A stretch of DNA of 64,000 nucleotides from Anaerotignum sp. MSJ-24 (lineage in GTDB: Bacteria; Bacillota; Clostridia; Lachnospirales; Anaerotignaceae): NCBI RefSeq assembly GCF_018918145.1, contig NZ_JAHLPX010000001.1, positions 186,001-250,000 of the forward strand, given 5' to 3'. Below are positions 52,057 through 59,772 of the stretch, one piece after another. Position 1 is the stretch's first letter. Each line of letters opens with the position of its first letter. The position numbers and the translations under genes were made by a program. Below the pieces are notes generated by a model. That model was given only the letters and a program-made list of their open reading frames with translations. It was not told where the DNA came from and searched no databases.

Positions 52057-53016
52057 TTATTCCTTAAACTGTTTCCAGAATTCTGTTTCGAGTAACTTCT
52101 GATTTAATTTAATGTATAAATCGGGGCGGTAATCCGGTCTGCCTGTTATGCTGTCCACCTTGAAGTTACGTCTTGTGGCAAGCGAAAGATCTATTGTTTC
52201 CATGAACACCTTTTCCTCCTCGCTGTCCACATCTCCGGCATAAATATGTATTTTGTCGCCTACACCCGGTCCGAGTATAATGCTTCCGCCGCCGAAGCGT
52301 GTGCCGTGGCTCTTCTGGTTGTCATTGCTGCCGCCGGCCTCTTCGTCTACCTTTGCAAAGCCGGTAAGGTTTGAGCTGGCAACAAATATTTCCGCTGAAT
52401 TGACTATCTGCTTAAGACCTGTCATATAATATTCCTTCCAGTCGAAGAACGGGCCGCCGCCGACTGCTGTCGGGTTAAGATACAATCTTGCACCTGCCGC
52501 CGCATAATATCTGGCAAGCTCATGGAAGTTATAGCTGTCGTAGCATATACCTACCGCAACAGGACCCCATTGTGTATCAAACATAAAAGGTTCGTCGCCT
52601 CTTGTGCACCAGCACTGCTCCTCAAGTGCCGGATGGAGCTTACGGTATGTGCCGATAAAGCCCTTCGGGCCGCATACAGCAACAGAGTTATAAACCACAT
52701 CATTCTTTTCCTTATCACGCTCTGCCATACCGAATACGGCATATACGCCGTACATCTTTGTTACGGCAGAAATCTCGGCTATCGCGTCGCCATCGGTTGT
52801 CTGGGCGTCCCTTAACTGCATTTTGTAGGCATACGGCACGTCGGTTTCGTTGTCATAGCCGGTCAAAGCCATTTCGGGAAAAACAATTATGTCTGCTCCA
52901 CGCTTTGCCGCCTGTTTTGTAAAGCCCTTTATTCTCGCAAGGTTGCTCTCTGTGCTGCCCCATACCTGGCGGAAATTGACCACCGCAACATTTACTATAT
53001 CTTCATATTTACGCAT
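52057..53016 (-). CDS. Carbon-nitrogen hydrolase (nitrilase superfamily)
   Basis: 319 residues, a single CN_hydrolase domain. Catalytic triad visible: Glu in VFPEMALTGYD, Lys in YRKLHPALEE, Cys in VGICYDSYNFHE. Further family blocks NPTAVGGGP and ASSNLTG. It hydrolyses a carbon-nitrogen bond in an amide or nitrile; substrate unknown. Stand-alone gene. Confidence 0.9.
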   Translation of the reverse strand: MRKYEDIVNVAVVNFRQVWGSTESNLARIKGFTKQAAKRGADIIVFPEMALTGYDNETDVPYAYKMQLRDAQTTDGDAIAEISAVTKMYGVYAVFGMAERDKEKNDVVYNSVAVCGPKGFIGTYRKLHPALEEQCWCTRGDEPFMFDTQWGPVAVGICYDSYNFHELARYYAAAGARLYLNPTAVGGGPFFDWKEYYMTGLKQIVNSAEIFVASSNLTGFAKVDEEAGGSNDNQKSHGTRFGGGSIILGPGVGDKIHIYAGDVDSEEEKVFMETIDLSLATRRNFKVDSITGRPDYRPDLYIKLNQKLLETEFWKQFKE

Positions 53017-53084
53017 AATATCACTCCTGTATGTATTTTTAATTATTATATATTAATGTAGTTTTAACTGCAAACATTTTATTT

Positions 53085-53150
53085 TATGGGGCTTTGCCCC
53101 AACCCCCAGAACCCTTTAAAAAGGGTTCACCTAAACCTTATCGAAAATCA
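53085..53150 (+). repeat. Family A repeat
   Basis: ATGGGGCTTTGCCCCAAC, AACCCTTTAAAAAGGGTT, CACCTAAACCTTATCG; antisense to the nitrilase gene. Confidence 0.7.
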
Positions 53151-53236
53151 TTTTAACATGTGTCCAAACCGATTAACGAAAGAAAGCTGCTTGAGCTGAT
53201 ATGGTACTATACACATATATTTAAATAATTAAGTTG

Positions 53237-53270
53237 AAACGCTCCGATTTGATATGTAACCGGAGCGTTT
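53237..53270. terminator. Hairpin between nitrilase and DUF4186 genes
   Basis: AAACGCTCCG and CGGAGCGTTT form a 10-bp stem with a 14-base loop. Likely end of the DUF4186 transcript on the minus strand. Confidence 0.65.
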
Positions 53271-53315
53271 GTTGTATAGCAGTATCCGCAATTATCTTAA
53301 ATAGAGATTTTAGTT

Positions 53316-53687
53316 TCATTTATATCTGTCAAATTCCCTTTTAATCCACACCATAATTACGTCAACAAGATATTCCTGTTGTATCTTGCTCAGTTCTCTG
53401 CCCGGCCGTATTTTATGCCACTTCCGTATGCACTCCCTGCAACAGGTTGCTGTCGCATGCTGTGCAATGAACACAGGGTGGCCACGCATAGGCGTCTGTT
53501 TTCCGTCATTGAGTACTTTTGCCGGAGCAATCCGCTTTGCAATAAAGTCCTCGGCGTGCCTTCTTATGGTGTCAAGTCCCTTTTCGTTTATGTAATCAAT
53601 GTCCTTCTGTTTCAGATGAAAGCCGCTTCGGAATTTGGAATTGCCCAGTCCTTCAAATAACTGCTTATACCATTCATCTTTTGTCAT
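53316..53687 (-). CDS. DUF4186 family protein
   Basis: 123 residues. Recognisable conserved blocks: LGNSKFRSGFHLKQKDIDYI, GLDTIRRHAEDFIAKRIAPA, DGKQTPMRGHPVFIAQHATA, TCCRECIRKWHKI. Conserved His and two Cys in the last block suggest a metal site. The family has no established function. Coupled to the PNPOx-type gene upstream (stop/start overlap by one base). Confidence 0.82.
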   Translation of the reverse strand: MTKDEWYKQLFEGLGNSKFRSGFHLKQKDIDYINEKGLDTIRRHAEDFIAKRIAPAKVLNDGKQTPMRGHPVFIAQHATATCCRECIRKWHKIRPGRELSKIQQEYLVDVIMVWIKREFDRYK

Positions 53688-54079
53688 CAGAACTTCACTA
53701 CTTCCGGAGCATGTGTAAATGATGAGAATGTGGCTGTGGCATTTTTGAAATAAAATACCTCTGTATTTCCGTCATCTGCGGAATACATCTTCTGCAAAGA
53801 AGGATATGCGTCAAGCATGGACTGTCTTGCCTCTCTTCTGTCGTCCTCCACAAGCTCTCCGGCTACACGGAGCCATTCGCCGTCCTTGAATGCACAAATT
53901 TCAACCTTGGGATTGGCATGAATCTGCTTTGAAACGTCCTTCACCTTGCCTGTCTGAATATAAAGCTTGCCTTCAAAAATATGAGCTGTTCCGAAAGGTC
54001 TTACTCTCGGCTGGTCACCTTCAACCGTTGCTAAATAATAGGTTTCAGCATCTTTTAAAAACTTTACTACTCTTTCCAT
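53687..54079 (-). CDS. Pyridoxamine 5'-phosphate oxidase-family (FMN split-barrel) protein
   Basis: 130 residues. PNPOx-like flavin fold: KDAETYYLATVEGDQPRVRPFG, shown in parts as KDAETYYLATVEGDQ and PRVRPFGTAHIFEGKLYI, then KQIHANPKVEICAF and GEWLRVAGELVEDD. Short stand-alone members of this family are flavin- or F420-type reductases of unknown substrates in Clostridia. Followed directly by the DUF4186 gene. Confidence 0.85.
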   Translation of the reverse strand: MERVVKFLKDAETYYLATVEGDQPRVRPFGTAHIFEGKLYIQTGKVKDVSKQIHANPKVEICAFKDGEWLRVAGELVEDDRREARQSMLDAYPSLQKMYSADDGNTEVFYFKNATATFSSFTHAPEVVKF

Positions 54080-54297
54080 GATACATTCCTCCTGTGTATA
54101 AATTTATTTATATTATACATCATTTTTCTGTCACAATAAAAATATTTTAACTGTTCCAATATGTTTATAAAAAATTTAGATTTTCTTTAAAAATTCTTAA
54201 TTGAGTTATACATACTCCTGTTATACACTTATTCTGTAATATAAAGCCGTTTTAAGGGTTATATTATAAGTAATTAAGTTAAAAAGGAATGATTGCC

Positions 54298-54642
54298 ATG
54301 ACGGATTTATATTATAGAATTGAGGATTTATGCCACATAAACAGCATTACGATAACAAAAATGTGTCGTGATATAAGCTTATCAAGAAGCGTTTTATCCG
54401 AGTTTAAGGCCGGACGGACTAAACAGCTTTCCGAGCGTAATGTTAAGCTGATTGCGGATTATTTCGGCGTGACGCCGGAATATCTTCTCGGCAGAGAGGA
54501 ACTGCCCTATTTTATGAAATCCGACTTTTCTGCAGCCGATATAGAGATAATAAACCTTCTGCCTTCGCTTTCCGATGATGATAAGCTCATACTTTATGAC
54601 ACAATGCGTGAGCTTTATGAAAAGAAATTCATAACAACATAA
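54298..54642 (+). CDS. XRE-family transcriptional regulator
   Basis: 114 residues from the ATG at 54298 (AAGGA 9 bases upstream). N-terminal helix-turn-helix: NSITITKMCRDISLSRSVLS, EFKAGRTKQLSERNVKLIAD, YFGVTPEYLLGREE, as in Cro/C1-type regulators. C-terminal half helical (DAADIEIINLLPSLSDDDKL-like), possibly for dimerisation. Target unknown. Confidence 0.88.
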   Translation: MTDLYYRIEDLCHINSITITKMCRDISLSRSVLSEFKAGRTKQLSERNVKLIADYFGVTPEYLLGREELPYFMKSDFSAADIEIINLLPSLSDDDKLILYDTMRELYEKKFITT

Positions 54643-54650
54643 AATCAAAT

Positions 54651-54890
54651 ACCTGTGGGACTTTATCCCACACCCTATAAGCCTTAGTATGATCAGAACT
54701 TTGCTTCGCAAAGTGGTCTTCGACCACCGCATCATATTCAGAACTTTGCTTCGCAAAGCGGTCTTCGACCGCCCCGTTTTCTTCGGGGTGCATACTTTGC
54801 GGTTCATTGTTCAGAACTTTGCTTCGCAAAGCTGCCTACGGCAGCCGCATCTATCTTTGCGGTTCATAAAAGGCTTGACCTAAATTCTAA
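54651..54890 (+). repeat. Family A repeat split by three B modules
   Basis: Begins 9 bases after the stop: GTGGGACTTTATCCCACAC, ATAAGCCTTAG, then modules at about 54689-54745, 54745-54810 and 54811-54867 with stems GTGGTC/GACCAC, GCGGTC/GACCGC, CCCCG/CGGGG and GCTGCC/GGCAGC; then AAAAGGCTTGACCTAAATT. The same split point as the copies at 8.9, 46.3 and 59.4 kb. Confidence 0.8.
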
Positions 54891-54928
54891 AAATATTAAA
54901 TTTATTTAAAAGTAAAATTCCAAAGTTT

Positions 54929-55699
54929 TCAACTTATAAAGTTTACAATCATTATTGCCGCACCGAGCACCGTAAGCACAACTCCCGTTGCCCTATTGAG
55001 CGTTTTCGGCTCTGCCTTATTCGCAAAGACTGCCGCTATTCTCGCCCAAAGGAGTGTTGATGCAACGCAGAATATAAGTGCCGCCACATCGGGAGCACCG
55101 CCGATTGCGAAATGGCTCAATGCTCCGGTGAGTGCCGTAAACGTCATTATGAATACGCTTGTGCCGACCGCCGTTTTAAGCTCATAACCGAGAACGCTTG
55201 TGAGAATAAGCAGCATCATCATGCCGCCACCTGCGCCGACAAAGCCGCATATAAAGCCGATTATCATTCCGCAGACTATTGACTGCACTCTTCTTTTTGA
55301 CGGGCTGACATCAAGCATTGCCTGTTTTGTTGTCATAACGGGACGGACTATGAATTTGATTCCGAGGAAGAACGTCATAACAACCGAAAAGCTGCCCATT
55401 GTTCTGTTGGGCAGAAGCGAAGAAATATAACTGCCGACCATTGTAAACAGCAATACGAATGCCATCATAAGCAGACCGTTTTTAATATCGAGATTTTTAT
55501 TTTTGCCGTATGTATAGGCGCTTATCGCACTGGCAAGCACATCCGATGCAAGCGCAATGCCGACCGCCTGATATGCGGGAAATCCGAGAAAGGTTATAAG
55601 CATAGGCGAAATAACCGCAGCCGCACTCATTCCGGCAAAGCCTGTTCCCAAGCCGGCACCTATTCCTGCAATAAAGCAGATAATAAATTTATAAAGCAT
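54929..55699 (-). CDS. TSUP/TauE-SafE family membrane transporter
   Basis: 256 residues with about eight membrane helices in two similar halves. Family motif GxGxGFxGxGGG-like stretches are seen as GIGAGLGTGFAGMSAAAV and GFICGFVGAGGGMMMLL. Members move sulfite, sulfonates or other anions. The start overlaps the MarR-family gene stop by one base, so the transporter is expressed under that regulator. Confidence 0.88.
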   Translation of the reverse strand: MLYKFIICFIAGIGAGLGTGFAGMSAAAVISPMLITFLGFPAYQAVGIALASDVLASAISAYTYGKNKNLDIKNGLLMMAFVLLFTMVGSYISSLLPNRTMGSFSVVMTFFLGIKFIVRPVMTTKQAMLDVSPSKRRVQSIVCGMIIGFICGFVGAGGGMMMLLILTSVLGYELKTAVGTSVFIMTFTALTGALSHFAIGGAPDVAALIFCVASTLLWARIAAVFANKAEPKTLNRATGVVLTVLGAAIMIVNFIS

Positions 55700-56145
55700 T
55701 ATTTTTCCTCCTGTTTTGCATTAATATTCTTATTGAGATTTTCGCTCATCTGCATTAATATTTCCCTGAACTGCTCCCTGTCTATGCCTTCCGAAACCGT
55801 TTTGCCGTACTCAAGCTGAGCCTTTTTTCCGTCGGCAATTATATCCTCCGCCTTTTCCAGAAGAACGATATACGCCGTTTTGCGGTTATTATTCCGGTAT
55901 TCCCGATGGATATAGCCATTCTGCTCCAATGTATTCAACGCATAGGAAACATGGGATTTTGTAAGCATACGCTTGTTTACTATGTCGCTTGCGGTTGAAT
56001 ATTGCGGATTGTTGGCAAGAAACATAAGTATGTCAATTTCAATCCGTGTCATGGAATACTTATCCATAACCGGCTGTATAAAACAGTCATAGCTTTTTTT
56101 CAGCATATTTATAAGTCCGATAAACGAAGGAAAATCCGGTTCCAT
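55699..56145 (-). CDS. MarR-family transcriptional regulator
   Basis: 148 residues from the ATG at 56145 (GGGAGG 6 bases upstream). Winged-helix core: TRIEIDILMFLANNPQYSTA, SDIVNKRMLTKSHVSYALNT, LEQNGYIHREYRNNNRKTAY. The helices either side form the dimer. It precedes a TSUP transporter in the same operon. Likely self-regulated through the inverted repeats in its promoter region. Confidence 0.9.
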   Translation of the reverse strand: MEPDFPSFIGLINMLKKSYDCFIQPVMDKYSMTRIEIDILMFLANNPQYSTASDIVNKRMLTKSHVSYALNTLEQNGYIHREYRNNNRKTAYIVLLEKAEDIIADGKKAQLEYGKTVSEGIDREQFREILMQMSENLNKNINAKQEEK

Positions 56146-56166
56146 ATATATCCTCCCTTTCAAATT

Positions 56167-56227
56167 GTTCTAAATAGAACTGTTCTGTTTTGAACAAAAT
56201 TATAGTACGTGAATAAGGCTGTGTCAA
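56167..56227 (-). promoter_or_regulatory. MarR-operon promoter with two operator-like inverted repeats
   Basis: On the minus strand TTGACA (56227-56222), 17-base spacer, TATAAT (56204-56199): perfect consensus. Just downstream are TGTTC/GAACA (56181-56196) and GTTCT/AGAAC (56167-56180), two dyads across the transcription start. A bound MarR protein would block initiation. Confidence 0.8.
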
Positions 56228-56244
56228 CATAAATTTAATTCTTC

Positions 56245-56333
56245 CCCTAACTACATTCGTCAGAATGTAGTTTAGCAAAATTTGGATCGAACCTTTTTAA
56301 AGGTTCACAGGTTTAAGGGCAGAGCCCTTAGGT
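56245..56333 (-). repeat. Family A repeat with third hairpin
   Basis: On the minus strand AAGGGCTCTGCCCTTAAAC, GAACCTTTAAAAAGGTTC, ATCCAAATTTTGC, AACTACATTC/GAATGTAGTT. Located between the divergent MarR and MATE genes. Confidence 0.7.
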
Positions 56334-56409
56334 TTTAAGTCTTGATTATCCTCCTCTTTCGTCTTATAATATTTCAGGCAGTATTTTTATAAAGGCAGTG
56401 ATAATTTTT

Positions 56410-57780
56410 ATGGAACAGGAAAACCGTCTTGGAACGGAGGACGTACGCAAGCTTGTGATAAAGCTGGCTTTTCCGGCAATGGCGGCACAGTTTGTCAGCG
56501 TGCTTTACAGCATTACGGACCGAATATTCGTTAGCCATATGCCCGTTGTAGGAGAAACGGCGCTTACGGCAATCGGCGTTTGTGCTCCGATAGTTACTAT
56601 TATTTTGTCCTTTGCAACCCTTATCGGTGTCGGCGGTGCTCCGCTGATGGGCATAAAGCTCGGCGAAGGCAATAAAAAAGAAGCATCTAAATACGTATCC
56701 AACGCATTTCTGCTTCTTATCATATTTTCTGTTATATGTACGGCCATTGCGTTTTTCATGCGAAAGCAGATTTTATTTGCCTTCGGTGCAAGCGAGGCAA
56801 TATATCCCTATGCGGAAAAATATTTTAAGATATATGTATTGGGAACGATATTCGCCCTTCTCGGAAACGGCATGAATCAATACATACTTTCGCAGGGCTT
56901 TGCAAAAAACGGCATGATTGCGGTTATTATCGGTGCGGTAATAAACATTGCTCTTGATCCGGTATTCATATATGTACTTAATCTCGGCATAGTCGGTGCG
57001 GCAATCGCCACCGTTATCGGGCAGATAGGAACCTGCGTATATGTTCTGCATTTTCTGCTTTCGGACAAGCCGCCAATAAGACTAACCTTCGGCAACTATT
57101 TCCCGGCGTTATGCCTGCGTATACTCAAAACCGGCTTTGTGCCCTTTCTTACGGTATCAATCGACAACGTGCTTTTAATCGAGGTCAACATGATGCTCCA
57201 GAAATTCGGCGGAGCAAATGCTGATTTACTTGTGGGCTGTATGGCAATCGTGCAGAGCTTTATGCTCATCATAACAATGCCGTTGGGCGGAATAACCGGA
57301 GGAACACAGGCAATTTTGAGCTACAACTTCGGTGCCGGAAACGCAAAACGGGTTATGCAGTCGGAAAAATATATAATAATGCTTTGTTTCGCATTTTGTG
57401 TTATAATGTTTACAATAAGCCAGACTGTACCGCAGGTGCTTGTGCGGATATTCACATCTGACACACAGTACATGACCGAGGCAGTAAGAGCAATCAAGAT
57501 ATATACATTAGGCATAATCGGATTCACATTCCAGTGGCCGGTTGTCGATGGGCTTATCGGTATGGGACAGGTACAGCGTGCAATACCGCTTTCGCTCATA
57601 CGAAAAGGAATGTATTTTGTTGCGGTGCTTATTATTCCGAGGATAACGGACATAACCAATATATTTTATGCCGCTCCTATCTCGGATATATTGGGCTCGA
57701 TAATAACAGCCATTGTGTTTGCACTGACTGTAAAAAAGGTAGTATACAGAAGAGAACAAATTGTACACGAAACTATGTAA
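56410..57780 (+). CDS. MATE-family exporter (copy 3)
   Basis: 456 residues from the ATG at 56410; an in-frame GTG at 56398 is an alternative since neither start has a strong site. Twelve membrane segments; AFPAMAAQFVSVLYSITDRI, GVGGAPLMGIKLGEGNKKEA, and GMNQYILSQGFAKNGMIAVI are typical MATE blocks. Substrate unknown. Third MATE gene in 33 kb; they are not adjacent duplicates. Confidence 0.9.
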   Translation: MEQENRLGTEDVRKLVIKLAFPAMAAQFVSVLYSITDRIFVSHMPVVGETALTAIGVCAPIVTIILSFATLIGVGGAPLMGIKLGEGNKKEASKYVSNAFLLLIIFSVICTAIAFFMRKQILFAFGASEAIYPYAEKYFKIYVLGTIFALLGNGMNQYILSQGFAKNGMIAVIIGAVINIALDPVFIYVLNLGIVGAAIATVIGQIGTCVYVLHFLLSDKPPIRLTFGNYFPALCLRILKTGFVPFLTVSIDNVLLIEVNMMLQKFGGANADLLVGCMAIVQSFMLIITMPLGGITGGTQAILSYNFGAGNAKRVMQSEKYIIMLCFAFCVIMFTISQTVPQVLVRIFTSDTQYMTEAVRAIKIYTLGIIGFTFQWPVVDGLIGMGQVQRAIPLSLIRKGMYFVAVLIIPRITDITNIFYAAPISDILGSIITAIVFALTVKKVVYRREQIVHETM

Positions 57781-57980
57781 AAACCATGGAACTCCGTCCC
57801 ATACCCGGCAAGCCTTTAAAAAGGCTTGACCTAAACTTTAATATCAACTATTTTTTCAAAATAGTTGATTATGGATTTAATTTATATTCAAAACTACATT
57901 CGTAGAATGTAGTTTATCAAAGTTTGGATTGAACCTTTTTAAAGGTTCATAGGGTTTGGGGCAACGCCCCATGGTCTTAA
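57781..57980. repeat. Two facing family A repeats
   Basis: Plus-strand copy directly after the MATE stop (57781-57868: GGAACTCCGTCC, AAGCCTTTAAAAAGGCTT, AACTATTTT/AAAATAGTT) and a minus-strand copy ending before trpS (57892-57978: GGGGCAACGCCCC, GAACCTTTTTAAAGGTTC, AACTACATTC/GAATGTAGTT). Their third hairpins face each other. Confidence 0.75.
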
Positions 57981-58003
57981 AATAACTAAGCGGAGGAACT
58001 TTT

Positions 58004-59044
58004 ATGAAAATTATATTAACAGGCGACCGCCCTACGGGCAAGCTCCATGTAGGCCATTACGTAGGCTCGCTTAAAGAACGAGTAAGATTACAGAATTCAG
58101 GCGAGTTTGACGAAATCTATATCATGATCGCCGATGCACAGGCACTTACAGACAACGCCGAGCACCCCGAAAAAGTAAGAAACAACATTATCGAGGTTGC
58201 ATTGGACTATCTTGCCTGCGGAATTGATCCCGAAAAGGCAACTATATTCATTCAGTCAATGGTTCCGGCATTAACCGAGCTTACGACATATTACATGAAC
58301 CTTGTTACTGTGTCCAGAGTACAGCGTAACCCGACCGTAAAGGCAGAGATTCAGATGCGTAACTTTGAAGCAAGCATACCTGTCGGCTTCTTCTGCTATC
58401 CCATCAGCCAGGCATCAGACATTACTGCATTTCGTGCAACTGATGTACCTGTCGGTGAGGATCAGCTTCCTATGCTTGAGCAGTGCAAGGAAATCGTACA
58501 CAAATTTAATTCGGTTTATGGCGAAACACTTACCGAGCCTAACATTATACTGCCGAAAAATGCGGCTTGCTTAAGATTACCGGGTATCGATGGCAAGGCA
58601 AAGATGAGCAAGTCACTCGGAAACTGTATCTATCTTTCCGACAGTGCCGAGGATGTGCAGAAAAAGGTAATGTCTATGTTCACCGATCCGAACCATTTAC
58701 GTGTACAGGATCCCGGCAAGGTAGAAGGCAATCCGGTATTCACATATCTTGATGCGTTCTGTACAGACGAGCAGTTTGCTGAGTTCTTACCGGAATACAA
58801 GTGTCTTGATGAATTAAAGGAGCATTATCAGCGTGGCGGTTTAGGCGATGTAAAGATAAAGAAGTTCCTGAACAAGGTGCTTCAGGCAGAGCTTGCGCCT
58901 ATTCGTGAAAGACGAGCTATGTGGGAGTCACGTATACCCGATGTATACGATATTCTCAAGTCAGGCAGTGAGGTTGCAAGAGCCAAGGCAAACGAAACTC
59001 TCGCAGACGTTCGCCGTGCTATGAAGATAAATTATTTTGAATAA
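58004..59044 (+). CDS. trpS: Tryptophanyl-tRNA synthetase
   Basis: 346 residues, normal length. Class I motifs: HIGH-type PTGKLHVGHYVGSL near the start and KMSKSLGN in the middle. The Rossmann core stretches TIFIQSMVPALTEL and RVQRNPTVKAEI are typical. It charges tRNA-Trp. RBS GCGGAGG. No T-box or leader peptide is seen upstream, only a repeat. Confidence 0.95.
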   Translation: MKIILTGDRPTGKLHVGHYVGSLKERVRLQNSGEFDEIYIMIADAQALTDNAEHPEKVRNNIIEVALDYLACGIDPEKATIFIQSMVPALTELTTYYMNLVTVSRVQRNPTVKAEIQMRNFEASIPVGFFCYPISQASDITAFRATDVPVGEDQLPMLEQCKEIVHKFNSVYGETLTEPNIILPKNAACLRLPGIDGKAKMSKSLGNCIYLSDSAEDVQKKVMSMFTDPNHLRVQDPGKVEGNPVFTYLDAFCTDEQFAEFLPEYKCLDELKEHYQRGGLGDVKIKKFLNKVLQAELAPIRERRAMWESRIPDVYDILKSGSEVARAKANETLADVRRAMKINYFE

Positions 59045-59135
59045 AGGTCAAGACCGTGGGACTCCGTCCCACTACCCTGCGAACCTTTAAAAAGGTTCGA
59101 TCGAAACTTTAATAAACTATTTCTTCGAAATAGTT
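59045..59135 (+). repeat. Family A repeat after trpS
   Basis: Starts about 8 bases after the stop: GTGGGACTCCGTCCCAC, GAACCTTTAAAAAGGTTC, GATCGAAACTTT, AAACTATTTC/GAAATAGTTT. Confidence 0.75.
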
Positions 59136-59208
59136 TATTGTATTAATTTGGATTGAGGTGTATGTTTTCGGACTGCACTGGGATTGTCGCTCTGTGGCTC
59201 TCCATATA

Positions 59209-59360
59209 TTGACACCCATTATATATTCGTATATAATGGGTGCAGAATCAAAAAATCATATAGGTTTTTGTAAGGACGGCGTTGCGACGGCGTTCTATTT
59301 TTTTGCTTGTAATTTCCATTAAAAAACTCGGAAGTCTGATTTGCACCTCCGAGTTTTCAT
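59209..59360 (+). ncRNA. Candidate small RNA gene between consensus promoter and terminator
   Basis: TTGACA (59209-59214), 17-base spacer, TATAAT (59232-59237): perfect promoter. The spacer and -10 lie inside a 13-bp perfect palindrome (CACCCATTATATA, TTCG, TATATAATGGGTG). Downstream no ORF with a start codon is seen, only ACGGCGTTGCGACGGCGTT and a T-run, until a 10-bp terminator-like hairpin (AAAACTCGGA / TCCGAGTTTT, 59323-59357). A transcript of about 110 bases is predicted. Confidence 0.5.
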
Positions 59361-59384
59361 ATTCCATATAATATTTCCATACAA

Positions 59385-59598
59385 AACTATTTCACAGAAA
59401 TAGTTTTACAAAGTTTAGGTTAAGCCTTTTATGAACCGCAAAGTATGCACCCCGAAGAAAACGGGGCGGTCGCAGACCGTTTTGCGTAGCAAAATGCTTT
59501 GACCATGATGCGGATGCCTTTAGGCAGCTTTGCGAAGCAAAGTTCTGACCATACTAAGTTTTGTGGGGTTTGGGGCAAAGCCCCAAGGTCTTCTTTCC
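59385..59598 (-). repeat. Family A repeat split by two B modules, after a stop codon
   Basis: On the minus strand 3-20 bases after the small Cys-rich gene: TTGGGGCTTTGCCCCAAAC, AAAACTTAG, then B modules (stems CTTTGC/GCAAAG, GCTGCC/GGCAT-like, TTTTGC/GCAAAA, CCCCG/CGGGG), then AAAAGGCTTAACCTAAACTTT and AACTATTTC/GAAATAGTT. Confidence 0.75.
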
Positions 59599-59600
59599 CC

Positions 59601-59756
59601 TTATCCCTTACATTTACCGCATTTGCTGCAATTTCCGGAGCAGCCGGAACAACCGCAGCAGCCGCCTCTGTGCCGTATCATATACCGTATGGCGAAAAAC
59701 AGCCCAACGCATACCGCTCCTATAAGCACATAATCCAATACTCCCATTGTTCCCAT
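59601..59756 (-). CDS. FeoB-associated Cys-rich membrane protein
   Basis: 51 residues: one membrane helix (VLDYVLIGAVCVGLFFAI), then RYMIRHRGG and a Cys-rich tail with eight Cys in pairs (GCCGCSGCSGNCSKCGKCKG). This is the short protein regularly found next to feoB in Clostridia; it may help iron transfer or electron supply (inference). It lies 16 bases after the feoB stop. The exact start (59756 or 59747) is uncertain. Confidence 0.85.
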   Translation of the reverse strand: MGTMGVLDYVLIGAVCVGLFFAIRYMIRHRGGCCGCSGCSGNCSKCGKCKG

Positions 59757-59772
59757 TATCCTCAAACTCCTG

